Below are positions 51,350 to 60,941 of a stretch of 64,000 bases of DNA, piece after piece. A program made the translations under genes and the position numbers. This stretch comes from Sphingomonas echinoides (GTDB lineage: Bacteria > Pseudomonadota > Alphaproteobacteria > Sphingomonadales > Sphingomonadaceae): positions 101,649 to 165,648 of the forward strand of contig NZ_JAPYKK010000005.1 of the NCBI RefSeq assembly GCF_029623395.1, in the 5' to 3' direction. Each line of letters starts with the position of its first letter. The stretch's first letter is position 1. Below the pieces are notes generated by a model. The model saw only the letters and a program-made list of their open reading frames with translations, had not been told where the DNA came from and made no database searches.

Positions 51350-52105
51350 TCAGATACCGTCGCTAACGACGGTGCGGCCTGATTGCTCCAGTGCCGCGGT
51401 AAGATCGGCGATACACCGGTCGGCCAGCGCCGCGTCGGTCGCGCGGACGACGAAGTTGGCGCCAGTCCGGCCGTCGCGGAAGAACGGGTAACTGCCGATC
51501 GCAACGCCCTCATGTGTCTTCTCGGCGGTGCGCAACATCTCGGCCACCTCGCTTTCGGCAACCCAGCAGCCGATCGTCCGCGACAATACCGGCAACCCGC
51601 CTTCGAGCGTGCCGGTCAGCGCGTCGAGCATCCCGGCGGTGATGTGCGGGACGCCGGCCATGATGAAGATGTTGCCGACCCGGATCCCCGGCGCGCCCGA
51701 CATGCGATTTTCAATCAGGTCCGCCCCCTCGGGCACCCGCGCCATCCGCTTGCGAGCTTCGGTGAGACCGCCGCGCTCGGCGTAATAAGATTCGAGCACT
51801 GCTACCGCCTGGGGATGAAAATCGACCGGGACTCCCAGTGCCTCGGCAATCGCGTCGACCGTGATGTCGTCGTGCGTCGGGCCGATCCCCCCGGTGGTGA
51901 ACAGGTAATCGTTGCGCGATCGCAGGATGTTGACGGCTTCGACGATCGCCTCGGTCTTGTCCGCGACGATCCGCACTTCAGCGAGCCGGATCCCCTGGAC
52001 GTTGAGCCAGGTCGCGATTTGCGCGACATTCTTGTCCTGCGTGCGACCCGAAAGGATCTCGTCGCCAATCACCGCGAGTGCGGCTGTCCAGATGCGATGC
52101 GTCAT
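51350..52105 (-). CDS. cinA: CinA-type molybdopterin-binding domain protein (competence/damage-inducible A)
   Basis: 251 residues. Only the MoCF-like domain: AALAVIGDEILSGRTQDKN, LFTTGGIGPTHDD, VPEGADLIENRMSGAPGIRVGNIFIMAGVP. The C-terminal nicotinamide nucleotide amidase domain of full CinA is absent. A longer in-frame extension upstream to 52363 runs into the region opposite the divergent map gene and is rejected. First gene of the operon with the lipoprotein and TonB receptor. Confidence 0.88.
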   Translation of the reverse strand: MTHRIWTAALAVIGDEILSGRTQDKNVAQIATWLNVQGIRLAEVRIVADKTEAIVEAVNILRSRNDYLFTTGGIGPTHDDITVDAIAEALGVPVDFHPQAVAVLESYYAERGGLTEARKRMARVPEGADLIENRMSGAPGIRVGNIFIMAGVPHITAGMLDALTGTLEGGLPVLSRTIGCWVAESEVAEMLRTAEKTHEGVAIGSYPFFRDGRTGANFVVRATDAALADRCIADLTAALEQSGRTVVSDGI

Positions 52106-52169
52106 CCCGCCCGCATAGCCCCCCGGCGCCCCCTCGCAAAGCCCGGACGGTGGCGCTATATCGATTGTC

Positions 52170-52994
52170 ATGACCGAATATGTAACCGTAACCGCCGACG
52201 CACCCATGGGCCGGACCGGCGCGATCAAGCTCCATGGCCGCGATGCGTTCGACGGCATGCTCGCCGCCGGGCAACTTGCTGCCGAAACGCTCGACATGGT
52301 CGTACCGCACATGGTGCCGGGCATGGCCACCGCCGAGCTCGACGACATGATCCGCCGCTTCATCGTCGATCGCGGTGGGATTCCCGCGACGCTCGGGTAT
52401 CGCGGCTACACGCATTCCAGCTGCATCTCGACCAACCATGTCGTATGTCACGGGATTCCCAGCGAAAAGACGCTCAAGTCGGGCGATATCGTTAATGTCG
52501 ACGTGACCCCGATCTTCGATGGCTGGCACGGCGACAGCAGCCGGATGTATCTGGTCGGCGACGTGCCGATCAAGGCGAAGCGGCTGGTCGACGTGACCTA
52601 TGAATGCCTGATGATCGGGATCGAGCAGGCCAAGCCGGGCAATCACCTCGGCGATATCGGCCATGCGATTCAACGGCATGCCGAGAAACACCGCTACGGC
52701 GTCGTACGTGATTTCTGCGGGCACGGACTCGGGCGACTGTTTCATGACGCGCCCGAAGTTGTCCATGCGGGACGCGCCGGAACCGGGCCAGAACTCAAGC
52801 CCGGGATGATCTTCACGATCGAACCGATGATCAACACCGGACGGGCCGACGTGAAACTGCTCGACGACGGTTGGACCGCCGTGACGCGCGACCGTTCGCT
52901 GTCGGCGCAGTTCGAACATTCGATCGGGATCACCGAAGACGGTTGCGAGATCTTCACGCTCAGCCCGGGCGGGTTCGACCGACCGCCTTATTGA
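52170..52994 (+). CDS. map: Methionine aminopeptidase, type I
   Basis: 274 residues. Removes the initiator Met from nascent proteins. The five metal ligands are visible: Asp in IVNVDVTP, Asp in HGDSSRMYL, His in FCGHGLGRLFH, Glu in FTIEPMIN and Glu in AQFEHSIGI. THSSCISTNHVVCHGIPS is the type I substrate-pocket signature. Divergent from cinA (64 bases). Confidence 0.97.
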   Translation: MTEYVTVTADAPMGRTGAIKLHGRDAFDGMLAAGQLAAETLDMVVPHMVPGMATAELDDMIRRFIVDRGGIPATLGYRGYTHSSCISTNHVVCHGIPSEKTLKSGDIVNVDVTPIFDGWHGDSSRMYLVGDVPIKAKRLVDVTYECLMIGIEQAKPGNHLGDIGHAIQRHAEKHRYGVVRDFCGHGLGRLFHDAPEVVHAGRAGTGPELKPGMIFTIEPMINTGRADVKLLDDGWTAVTRDRSLSAQFEHSIGITEDGCEIFTLSPGGFDRPPY

Positions 52995-53146
52995 TCGGGC
53001 GACCCAGCAATTTTACTCCCGCTTCCCTGTCTGACGTCTCAACCGTGCCATAAAATCGGGCACCCGCTAGGCAGTTGCGCGCCGGTTAAGCACCTTTCTG
53101 CGGTGCTATTGGTAGACAAACCACGCATTTCGGCCCCTCGCGCGGC

Positions 53147-53162
53147 TGGCATGGTTATTGTA
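53147..53162 (+). promoter_or_regulatory. Putative sigma-54 promoter of glnB
   Basis: TGGCATG-N4-TTGTA (53147-53162) matches the sigma-54 consensus TGGCACG-N4-TTGCW at the GG of -24 and 14 of 16 positions; the -12 dinucleotide is GT rather than GC. It lies 34 bases before the GTG start, and glnB is a usual NtrC/sigma-54 target under nitrogen limitation. Confidence 0.55.
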
Positions 53163-53168
53163 AGGTAA

Positions 53169-53534
<366 letters not shown>

Positions 53535-53669
53535 TCGCGCAACGATCGGAATGCGAGTTTGACGCAACGCAACATCTTGTGACAGCGTAAAGCTCCGGAC
53601 TTAACACGAGTCCCGCATCCGGTTGACCGGGACGGGCAATTTTTTCGTATCCAGAAAGGGCGTGGGGAC

Positions 53670-55091
53670 ATGGCTAAAACAGGCAACAGCGCAAACGACG
53701 TGCTGAAGATGATCAAGGACCAGGAGATCGAGTGGGTCGATCTGCGGTTCACCGATCCCAAGGGCAAGTGGCAGCATCTGACGATGGTCGCGGGCGTCGT
53801 CGGCGAAGACGAGCTGACCGACGGGTTCATGTTCGACGGGTCGTCGATCGAGGGCTGGAAGGCGATCAACGAGTCCGACATGATCCTCATGCCGGATCTG
53901 GACGCGGTGTGGACCGATCCGTTCTCCGCAACACCGATGCTCATCCTGGTCTGCGACATCGTCGAGCCGTCGACGGGCGAACTCTACGCGCGCGATCCGC
54001 GCTCGACCGCCAAGCGCGCCGAGGCGTATCTCAAGACCACGGGCATCGGCGACACGATCTTCATCGGGCCGGAAGCCGAGTTCTTCATGTTCGACAACGT
54101 CCAGTTCGAGAACAGCTACGCGACAAGCTATTACAAGATCGACGATATCGAGCTGCCGACCAACACCGGCCGCGAATATGAAGGCGGCAACCTCGGTCAC
54201 CGTCCGCGCGCCAAGGGCGGCTATTTTCCGTGCGCGCCGATCGACAGCGCAGTCGACATCCGTGGCGAGATGGTCTCGACCATGCTCGAAATGGGTCTCC
54301 CCTGCGACAAGCATCACCACGAAGTCGCTGCCGGTCAGCATGAGCTGGGCCTCACCTTCGGCACGATGACGCTGACCGCGGATCGCATGCAGATCTACAA
54401 GTACGTTTGCCACAACGTCGCGCAGGCGTACGGCAAGACGGTCACGTTCATGCCCAAGCCGATCAAGGAAGATAACGGCTCCGGGATGCACACGCATCTG
54501 TCGATCTGGGACAAGGGCAACCCGCTGTTCGCCGGCAACGGCTATGCGGGTCTGTCGGAGACGTGCCTGTTCTTCATCGGCGGCATCATCAAGCATGCCA
54601 AGGCGGTCAACGCTTTCACCAACCCGACGACCAACAGCTACAAGCGCTTGGTTCCGGGCTATGAAGCACCGGTCCTGCTCGCCTATTCGGCGCGTAACCG
54701 TTCGGCATCGTGCCGTATTCCGTACGGCACCGGCCCCAAGGCGAAGCGCGTCGAAGTGCGCTTCCCCGATGCGATGGCGAACCCGTACCTCTGCTACGCG
54801 GCGCTGTTCATGGCCGGCATGGACGGGATCCAGAACCGCATCCACCCGGGTGAGGCGATGGACAAGAACCTGTACGACCTGCCCCCGGCAGAGCTCGCCG
54901 AGGTTCCGACCGTCTGCGGTTCGCTCCGCGAGGCACTCGACTCGCTGGCTGCGGATCACGACTTCCTGTTGAAGGGCGACGTGTTCTCCAAGGACCAGAT
55001 CGAATCGTACATCGAGCTGAAGATGCATGACGTGCTGCGCTGGGAAATGACCCCGAGCCCGGTCGAATTCGATATGTATTACAGCTACTAA
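53670..55091 (+). CDS. glnA: Glutamine synthetase, type I
   Basis: 473 residues. Makes glutamine from glutamate, ammonia and ATP. Signatures: [19 protein letters not shown], the [24 protein letters not shown] and [13 protein letters not shown] metal/substrate sites, NRSASCRIP and the adenylylation Tyr in [11 protein letters not shown]-beta type with GlnE control expected. The operon with glnB ends at a terminator at 55156. Confidence 0.98.
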   Translation: MAKTGNSANDVLKMIKDQEIEWVDLRFTDPKGKWQHLTMVAGVVGEDELTDGFMFDGSSIEGWKAINESDMILMPDLDAVWTDPFSATPMLILVCDIVEPSTGELYARDPRSTAKRAEAYLKTTGIGDTIFIGPEAEFFMFDNVQFENSYATSYYKIDDIELPTNTGREYEGGNLGHRPRAKGGYFPCAPIDSAVDIRGEMVSTMLEMGLPCDKHHHEVAAGQHELGLTFGTMTLTADRMQIYKYVCHNVAQAYGKTVTFMPKPIKEDNGSGMHTHLSIWDKGNPLFAGNGYAGLSETCLFFIGGIIKHAKAVNAFTNPTTNSYKRLVPGYEAPVLLAYSARNRSASCRIPYGTGPKAKRVEVRFPDAMANPYLCYAALFMAGMDGIQNRIHPGEAMDKNLYDLPPAELAEVPTVCGSLREALDSLAADHDFLLKGDVFSKDQIESYIELKMHDVLRWEMTPSPVEFDMYYSY

Positions 55092-55155
55092 GACGCAGCC
55101 CCGGCCGCGCCAATGCGAGGACCGAGGGCGTGGCTTTGCCACGACGGGACACACA

Positions 55156-55190
55156 GAAAGGGCGTCCGGAGCAATCCGGGCGCCCTTTCC
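55156..55190 (+). terminator. Rho-independent terminator of glnA
   Basis: Stem GAAAGGGCGTCCGG with CCGGGCGCCCTTTC around AGCAAT, followed by a short T-rich stretch (CTTATT). Confidence 0.75.
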
Positions 55191-55242
55191 TTATTCGCAA
55201 ACCAACATTCCAAACCCCCGCGAAACCTATTAAAGCCCGCGC

Positions 55243-56187
55243 ATGATCCACGTCGCCGCGCTCTATCGTTTCGCCCGTTTCCCTGACCCGAAGGCGCTGC
55301 GCCAACCATTGCTCGACGTGTGCGAAGCGGAGGGGATCAAGGGTACTCTGCTGCTCGCGCCGGAAGGGATCAACGGGACGATTGCGGGGAGCGAGGGCGG
55401 AATCGACGCCGTTTTGACGCATATTCGCACGCTTCCGGACTGCTCTGACATCGCTTTCAAGCGAAGTTATGCCGAAACCATGCCGTTTCACCGCATAAAA
55501 GTGCGCATCAAACGCGAGATCGTGACGATGGGCGAACCCGCGATCGACCCGCTCGGTGGGACCGGAACCTATGTCAAACCGACCGACTGGAACGCGCTGA
55601 TCGAAGCGCCGGATACTGTCGTGATAGATACGCGTAACGCCTATGAAATCAAGGTCGGCACCTTCGCGGGCGCGATCGACCCCGAGACGGACAGTTTCAG
55701 CGATTTCCCCGCCTGGGCCCGCGCGCATCGCTCCGAGCTGGAGGGGAAGCGGATCGCGATGTTCTGCACCGGCGGCATTCGCTGCGAGAAATCGACCGCC
55801 TTCCTGAAGGCCGAGGGGCTGACCGACGTCTTTCACCTGGAAGGCGGCATCCTGAAATATCTAGAGGAGGTGCCGCAGGAAAGCAGCCGCTGGGAGGGCG
55901 AGTGCTTCGTCTTCGATGAGCGCGTCGCGGTCGGCCATGGCCTTGCACCCGGGACGCATGCCTTGTGCCGCGCGTGTCGGATGCCCGTATCCCCCGAGGA
56001 GCGCGCGTCGCCGCTGTTCGAGGAGGGCGTCGCCTGCCCCGCCTGCGCGGGAACCCGCGACGCGGCCAAGCGCGCGGCCTATGCCGAGCGGCATCGACAA
56101 GTGGGGTTGGCGCAGCAGCGGGGGCAGGCGCATGTCGGTGCGGTCGCTCCCAAACGCGAGAGTTCGCCAGCGACCCCGGAGGAATGA
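55243..56187 (+). CDS. trhO: tRNA uridine(34) hydroxylase TrhO (rhodanese-like, YceA/UPF0176)
   Basis: 314 residues. N-terminal acylphosphatase-like half (VAALYRFARFPDPKAL, LLAPEGINGTIAG), rhodanese domain with the active Cys in FCTGGIRCEKS, and a C-terminal CxxC-type zinc-like region (LCRACRMPV, ACPACAG). It hydroxylates U34 of certain tRNAs in an O2-independent or -dependent step. No clear RBS before the ATG, but N-terminus matches the family. Downstream porin gene is independent. Confidence 0.95.
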   Translation: MIHVAALYRFARFPDPKALRQPLLDVCEAEGIKGTLLLAPEGINGTIAGSEGGIDAVLTHIRTLPDCSDIAFKRSYAETMPFHRIKVRIKREIVTMGEPAIDPLGGTGTYVKPTDWNALIEAPDTVVIDTRNAYEIKVGTFAGAIDPETDSFSDFPAWARAHRSELEGKRIAMFCTGGIRCEKSTAFLKAEGLTDVFHLEGGILKYLEEVPQESSRWEGECFVFDERVAVGHGLAPGTHALCRACRMPVSPEERASPLFEEGVACPACAGTRDAAKRAAYAERHRQVGLAQQRGQAHVGAVAPKRESSPATPEE

Positions 56188-56282
56188 CGCGATTTCTCCC
56201 GTCTCGGGACTAGCGTAAAGCGCGCGCACATGGCTTGAGCGGCATGCGGCAGTGTTCGGCCGCCGTGTACGTGAGAACCTCG

Positions 56283-57782
56283 ATGCTGTATTCCAACCTC
56301 GGTCGCCTTGCCGTGGCGACGTCCGCAACCGCCCTGTTCCTGGCGCAGCCCGCCATTGCGCAGCAGGTCGATATCGGCGCCCCCGCCCCGCCGCCCGCCG
56401 CCGATGCCCCGGTCGCCCAGCCGCCCGCCAACGACAGCCAGAAACCCGCGACCGAACCCGCCGGTCCATCCGGCCCCGATACACCCACCGAAACCACCGC
56501 GCCCGCCAATCGGCGTGGGGCGGGCCGGATTCAGCGTCCGCGCAACATCCTGTTCACGCCGCAAATCGGCGATACGCAAAGCAGCGCGCCCCCCGGTCTG
56601 TTCGCGGACTGGCGGCATGCGCGGACGTGGCTGGGGGATCGTGGGTTTGATGTGTCCGCGCGCTATGCGTCGGAAAGCGGGTATAATGTCGCTGGCGGCG
56701 AGCGCAGGAAGCTGACCGAAACCGGCCAGGTCGATGTCGGCGCCAAGATCGACATGGCCAAGATCGCCGGGATCGAAGGCGGCACCGTGCAGGCGACGCT
56801 GACGTGGCGCCGCGGACGCAACCTCTCCGACGACGCTGGGCTCGGCACCTTGCAGCAGGTGCAGGAGGTATTCGGACGCGGCCAGACCGTCCGCGTCACC
56901 GAATTATGGTATGAACAGAAGATCGGCGACACGATCGAGGTGAAGGTCGGCCGGACCAACCCGGGATCGGATTTCGCGGGCTTCTCCTGCCACTTCCAGA
57001 ACCTGACCTTCTGTGGCGCGCAGCCCGGCAATCTCGTCGGCGATTACTGGTACAACTGGCCGGTGAGCCAATGGGGCGGACGAGTGCACGTCGATATCGG
57101 CAGCGGCGGCTATGTCCAATTGGGAGCCTATGAGGTCAACCCCCTCAACCTGAAGAAAAATTTCTTCATCGCGCGCTGGCATGGCGCGACCGGCGCGCTG
57201 ATCCCGGTGGAAGCGGGCTGGACCCGGCTGGGCGACACCGGTCACGTCGGATCGTACAAGGTCGGTGCCTGGTATTCGACCGCCAACGGCGACGACGTGC
57301 TGCTCGATCGGAACCGTCGCCCGATCGCCATCACCGGCCTGGCGCCGTTGCAGCGATCCGGGCGGTACGGCGTCTATGCCAATATCCAGCAGCAGCTCAG
57401 CGGGACGTCGAAGGACGGCAAGGCGCTGACCGGGCTGGGGATCTTCGCCAACGTGACGCAGGCAGACCGCGCCACCAGCGTGACCGACAATCAGGCAACC
57501 CTCGGCATTTTCTACAAGGGGTTACTGCCCGGGCTCGAAGGGGACGTGCTCGGCGTCGCGGTCGGGCGGACCAACGTCAACGGTCGTGCCGCCGACGGCG
57601 ATCGCCTGATTCCGGGAACACCGGTGCGCGATGCGGAATATGCCGCTGAAGTCTATTACAGCCTGACCCCAGTCGCCTGGCTGGAGCTTCAGCCCAACGT
57701 CCAATGGATCCACCATCCGGGCGGCGTTCGTACGCGGGGCGACGTCGTGGTCCTCGGGCTGAAGGCTGCGCTGACGCTGTAA
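56283..57782 (+). CDS. OprB-like carbohydrate-selective porin
   Basis: 499 residues. Signal peptide to QPAIAQQ near residue 22, then a Pro/Ala-rich linker of about 60 residues, then the barrel: FADWRHARTWLGDRGFDVSARYASE, NLSDDAGLGTLQQVQEVFGRGQT, TELWYEQKIGDTIEVKVGRTNPGSDFA, and a C-terminal hydrophobic strand. This matches OprB-type porins (PF04966), which pass sugars across the outer membrane. RBS is weak; an extended frame from 56235 is not favoured. A terminator-like hairpin follows. Confidence 0.9.
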   Translation: MLYSNLGRLAVATSATALFLAQPAIAQQVDIGAPAPPPAADAPVAQPPANDSQKPATEPAGPSGPDTPTETTAPANRRGAGRIQRPRNILFTPQIGDTQSSAPPGLFADWRHARTWLGDRGFDVSARYASESGYNVAGGERRKLTETGQVDVGAKIDMAKIAGIEGGTVQATLTWRRGRNLSDDAGLGTLQQVQEVFGRGQTVRVTELWYEQKIGDTIEVKVGRTNPGSDFAGFSCHFQNLTFCGAQPGNLVGDYWYNWPVSQWGGRVHVDIGSGGYVQLGAYEVNPLNLKKNFFIARWHGATGALIPVEAGWTRLGDTGHVGSYKVGAWYSTANGDDVLLDRNRRPIAITGLAPLQRSGRYGVYANIQQQLSGTSKDGKALTGLGIFANVTQADRATSVTDNQATLGIFYKGLLPGLEGDVLGVAVGRTNVNGRAADGDRLIPGTPVRDAEYAAEVYYSLTPVAWLELQPNVQWIHHPGGVRTRGDVVVLGLKAALTL

Positions 57783-57847
57783 TCGATCCTTGGTCGCAAC
57801 CGCGCGCGCCCGCCAACCCGCTGGTCGATCCCCGCCACAACAAGAAA

Positions 57848-57875
57848 GGGCGGGGAATGTTGCCATTCCCCGCCC
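57848..57875. terminator. Bidirectional terminator hairpin between porin and OMP genes
   Basis: Twelve-base perfect stem GGGCGGGGAATG with CATTCCCCGCCC around TTGC. On the minus strand TTTCTT follows, so it also terminates the outer-membrane protein gene. Confidence 0.75.
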
Positions 57876-57905
57876 CCTCAAGGCTGTCCGACGATTCGGA
57901 AAATA

Positions 57906-58577
57906 TTAGAAGTGCGTGATCACGCCCAGCATCGGACGGAAGCTGTGGAAGTCACCGAAGGTGTTGACTTCTGCACGGATGCGGAAGCCTGCGTTGCCGG
58001 TGATGCCGTTCAGGCCGATGTCCTTCGGACCGAATTCGGTGCCGATGCCGTAGGTGATGCCGTCGACCTTCTTGTCGTTACGGTTGCCGCTGACGAAGGC
58101 GGGGTAGTTGTCGAAGTTGACCCACTGATAGCCGACCTTGCCGTAGAACATGCCGCTATCGCCAGCGCGAACGCCGAAACGGCCTGCTGCGCCATATTCC
58201 CAATCGATGTTGCCGGAAATGCCCTTTGCGACATTGCCTTCTGCACCGACGAAGACCGGGCCGAGCGGAACGTTGAAGCCGACGACGCCCTGAACCAGAG
58301 CGCCTGCGAGACGGTAGTTGTTACGCAGCGTGCCGTTCGAGTTGACTGCCTGCGGGATACCGTGGTTCGGCTCGTTGTCGAACTGCTCCCAGCCGCCCAT
58401 CACGCCGACATACGGCTCAATGCCGAATGCGCGCGTGCCGTCGGGTGCCTTCGGGCCAGTGTCGGCAGGGGCTGCCATCGTGGTGTCGGCAGGAGCGGCA
58501 GGTGCCATGTCCTGAGCGAAAACCGGCGCTGCGAAGAGAACGCCGGCGGCGGCGGCTGCAAGCTTGAGAGTACGCAT
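57906..58577 (-). CDS. Outer-membrane beta-barrel protein (opacity/OmpA-barrel type)
   Basis: 223 residues. Signal peptide MRTLKLAAAAAGVLFAAPVFAQ, a Pro/Ala/Thr linker, then alternating aromatic-hydrophobic strands (FGIEPYVGVMGGWEQF, YRLAGALVQGVVGFNVPLG, FYGKVGYQWVNFDNYP) ending in MLGVITHF with the C-terminal Phe needed for BAM assembly. A small 8-stranded barrel is likely. Lower GC and balanced codons suggest high expression. GAGG precedes the ATG. Confidence 0.85.
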   Translation of the reverse strand: MRTLKLAAAAAGVLFAAPVFAQDMAPAAPADTTMAAPADTGPKAPDGTRAFGIEPYVGVMGGWEQFDNEPNHGIPQAVNSNGTLRNNYRLAGALVQGVVGFNVPLGPVFVGAEGNVAKGISGNIDWEYGAAGRFGVRAGDSGMFYGKVGYQWVNFDNYPAFVSGNRNDKKVDGITYGIGTEFGPKDIGLNGITGNAGFRIRAEVNTFGDFHSFRPMLGVITHF

Positions 58578-58879
58578 GTGTTATAGCCTCGTAATTGGCA
58601 GTTGGATCGCACCCTGGGGATGCGTCGGGTGTCCCGTAGCGACTTGAACTAGATTGTCCGCAGGTTGTTGCATCGCGGCAGAATTAAAAATCTGAAACGC
58701 GGAAATGTCACATTTGTGCAACGCTTTCTTTCGTCAGGATGAACGAACTGCGGCGCAAAGGTGGCGATGATGGGGAGCAAATGTGATGAGCCGCCCCGGA
58801 TGTGCGACGACCGGAAGCGTCTTTTTCCGAATCATTGCCGGAAACCCCAGCCGGGGTGCCCCCCGGCCGGACCACAGGA
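58578..58879. other. 302-base intergenic region between proS and the outer-membrane protein gene
   Basis: No gene is supported. It holds the promoter of the outer-membrane protein (minus strand), an AT-rich patch near 58680-58715, and near 58850 a terminator-like hairpin for proS. Confidence 0.6.
58850..58867 (-). terminator. Weak terminator-like hairpin after proS
   Basis: Seven-base perfect stem GCCGGGG / CCCCGGC with TGCC loop, followed on the minus strand by TGGGGTTT. The T-run is poor. Confidence 0.4.
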
Positions 58880-60412
58880 TCAGTAGGCGCGCCCGATCAG
58901 CACACGCTCTACCGCGGGATCGCCGGTGAAAATGCACGCCGCGTCGATCGAAGGCTGTTCCATCGGGGCATTGCGGATCGTCAGCTTGAGCGCCTTCAGC
59001 CGCGCAACCACCGCGTCGAGCGCGCTGCCGGTCGGCCGCGACCATTGCACTTCGAGCCAGCCGGGATTTTTCGCCCCGTCTGCGAAATGCGCCTCGATCG
59101 CCGCGAAATCGGTGGCGCGCGCGATGTTCGCATCGAGCCGTGATCGCGCTTCGCTATGGAGCGACGCCTGGATCTCCTCCAGCGTCGCCGCCGCCGCCGC
59201 GACGAAATCATCGCGCGCGAGGACGTTGCTGTCGAGCTTGCCGTCCTCGCGGTACAGCCGGTCGCGGCGGATCACCGAGACGTTGCCGCCGGACACGTCA
59301 CGCCCGCCAACTTCGATCACGATCGGCGCGCCCTTCTTGACCCAGCTCCACCGCTTGGTCGCGGTCTTGCCGAACTTGAGGTCGAGCAGCGCACGCACCG
59401 GCTCGCCGAGCGCACTCTGCTGCGCGAGTTCCGCCTGCAGCGCCTTGCAATAGTCGACGATCGCGGCGTCCTCCGGCTGGTCGCGCAGCATCGGCACGAT
59501 CACGATCTGCCACGGCGCGATCCGCGGAGGAACCCGCAGGCCGTCATCGTCGCCGTGGACCATGATGACCCCGCCGATCATCCGCGTCGACACGCCCCAG
59601 CTGGTCGTATTGGCAAGCTCGAACACACCTTCGGCATTCTGGAACTTGATGTCCTGCGCGTGCGCGAAGTTGGTGCCGAGGAAGTGCGAGGTGCCCGCCT
59701 GGAGCGCCTTGCCGTCCTGCATCATCGCCTCGATGCTGTAGGTCGCGACCGCACCGGGGAAACGCTCGTTCTCGGGCTTCTCGCCCGCCACCACCGGCAG
59801 CGCGAGACAGGTTTCGGAGAAGTCGCGGTAGACCTCGAGCATCTTGAGCGTCTCCTCACGCGCTTCGTCGGCCGAGGCGTGCGCGGTATGGCCTTCCTGC
59901 CACAGGAACTCGCTGGTGCGCAGGAACATCCGGGTGCGCATTTCCCAGCGGACGACGTTCGCCCACTGGTTGATGAGGACGGGCAAGTCGCGCCACGACT
60001 GGACCCAGCGCGCGAACGCCGCGCCGATCACCATTTCGGACGTGGGCCGCACGACGAGCGGTTCCTCGAGCTTCGCTTCGGGATCGGGGATCAGCTTGCC
60101 GAGGCCATCCGCCTTGAGCCGGTGATGCGTGACGACCGCCATTTCCTTGGCGAAGCCTTCGACATGCTCGGCTTCTTTTTCGAAATAGGATAGCGGGATG
60201 AACAGCGGGAAATAGCAATTCTCATGCCCCGTCGCCTTGATTCGGTCGTCGAGCAGACGCTGGATCCGCTCCCAGATGCCATAGCCCCATGGCCGGATGA
60301 CCATGCAGCCGCGGACGCCGGACTCCTCGGCGAGGTCGGCCTCGGTGATGACGGACTGGTACCAGGCGGAGAAATCGGCCTCGCGGGTGACGGGGAGTGC
60401 GCGTTTGATCAT
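58880..60412 (-). CDS. proS: Prolyl-tRNA synthetase, archaeal/eukaryotic-like type
   Basis: 510 residues. Class II synthetase motifs: GCMVIRPWGYGIWERIQ, LVVRPTSEMVIGAAFARW, RWEMRTRMFLRTSEFLWQEGHTAHA (motif 2) and GTSHFLGTNFAHAQDIKF with a motif-3-like region later. It lacks the editing insertion of long bacterial ProRS; it has the C-terminal extension of the archaeal/eukaryotic type that ends in a conserved Tyr (GRAY). Many alphaproteobacteria instead have a short bacterial ProRS of about 440 residues. MIKRALPVTREADFSAWYQ is a normal start for this type. Confidence 0.95.
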   Translation of the reverse strand: MIKRALPVTREADFSAWYQSVITEADLAEESGVRGCMVIRPWGYGIWERIQRLLDDRIKATGHENCYFPLFIPLSYFEKEAEHVEGFAKEMAVVTHHRLKADGLGKLIPDPEAKLEEPLVVRPTSEMVIGAAFARWVQSWRDLPVLINQWANVVRWEMRTRMFLRTSEFLWQEGHTAHASADEAREETLKMLEVYRDFSETCLALPVVAGEKPENERFPGAVATYSIEAMMQDGKALQAGTSHFLGTNFAHAQDIKFQNAEGVFELANTTSWGVSTRMIGGVIMVHGDDDGLRVPPRIAPWQIVIVPMLRDQPEDAAIVDYCKALQAELAQQSALGEPVRALLDLKFGKTATKRWSWVKKGAPIVIEVGGRDVSGGNVSVIRRDRLYREDGKLDSNVLARDDFVAAAAATLEEIQASLHSEARSRLDANIARATDFAAIEAHFADGAKNPGWLEVQWSRPTGSALDAVVARLKALKLTIRNAPMEQPSIDAACIFTGDPAVERVLIGRAY

Positions 60413-60465
60413 GTCCGCGCGGATAGCGGGAAATGCGGCGGCGGCAAAGCCCGGATGACCGAGCT

Positions 60466-60571
60466 AGCCCCTCCCCTTCAGGGGAGGGGTTGGGGTGGGG
60501 ACGTCCAGCAGAACCGAACTCTCTGCGAGGCACTGCCCCACCCCCAACCCCTCCCCTGAAGGGGAGGGGCT
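60466..60571. repeat. Composite inverted repeat with 35-base arms
   Basis: Left arm 60466-60500 and right arm 60536-60571 are inverted copies (AGCCCCTCCCCTTCAGGGGA... and its complement), each containing its own palindrome CCCCTCCCC-TTCA-GGGGAGGGG, with a 35-base spacer. It looks like a dispersed intergenic palindromic repeat pair (REP/BIME-like) of the kind common in sphingomonads, and may also stop transcription between proS and the GCG_CRPN gene. Confidence 0.85.
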
Positions 60572-60579
60572 TGAAAGGA

Positions 60580-60834
60580 TCAGTGATAACGCCAGCCGTT
60601 GCGATACCGATAGCGGTGCTGCCAATAGCGCCCCTGGTTCCAATAGCCGCGACCGCGGTAATAATAGCCCACCCGCGGCGGACCACGATGCGCATAGACG
60701 GGTGGCCCATTCGGGCGGCAGATCCCGCGCGGGCCAGGATGGAACCCGCGACCGCATCCGCCTGCCGCTTCGGCAGGACCGACCGCGGTCAAGGCGATGC
60801 CGGCGGCGAACACGGCGGCAAGAAGCTTTTTCAT
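60580..60834 (-). CDS. GCG_CRPN-type small secreted protein
   Basis: 84 residues. Signal peptide MKKLLAAVFAAGIALTAVG cleaved about AEA-AG, then GCGRGFHPGPRGICRPN, the GCG...CRPN prefix seen in a family of small secreted proteins, then a Tyr/Arg/Gly-rich tail (YYYRGRGYWNQGRYW). Two cysteines could bond. AGAGG precedes ATG 60834. A consensus EcfG promoter lies 54 bases upstream, so stress control is likely. Confidence 0.85.
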   Translation of the reverse strand: MKKLLAAVFAAGIALTAVGPAEAAGGCGRGFHPGPRGICRPNGPPVYAHRGPPRVGYYYRGRGYWNQGRYWQHRYRYRNGWRYH

Positions 60835-60887
60835 GAAGCACCTCTCGAAATACGCATCAACGCCTCCCTTGCTCGGGAGACGGAAAA

Positions 60888-60912
60888 AACGCCCTCGCCT
60901 TGCCCGCGTTCC
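60888..60912 (-). promoter_or_regulatory. EcfG-type promoter of the GCG_CRPN gene, consensus match
   Basis: On the minus strand GGAAC (60912-60908), 16 bases, then CGTT (60891-60888): a perfect GGAAC-N16-CGTT. The following bases are T-rich. The start codon lies 54 bases downstream. Confidence 0.65.
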
Positions 60913-60941
60913 GTTCGCCCCGCTTCGGTCCTTTCCGGGGT

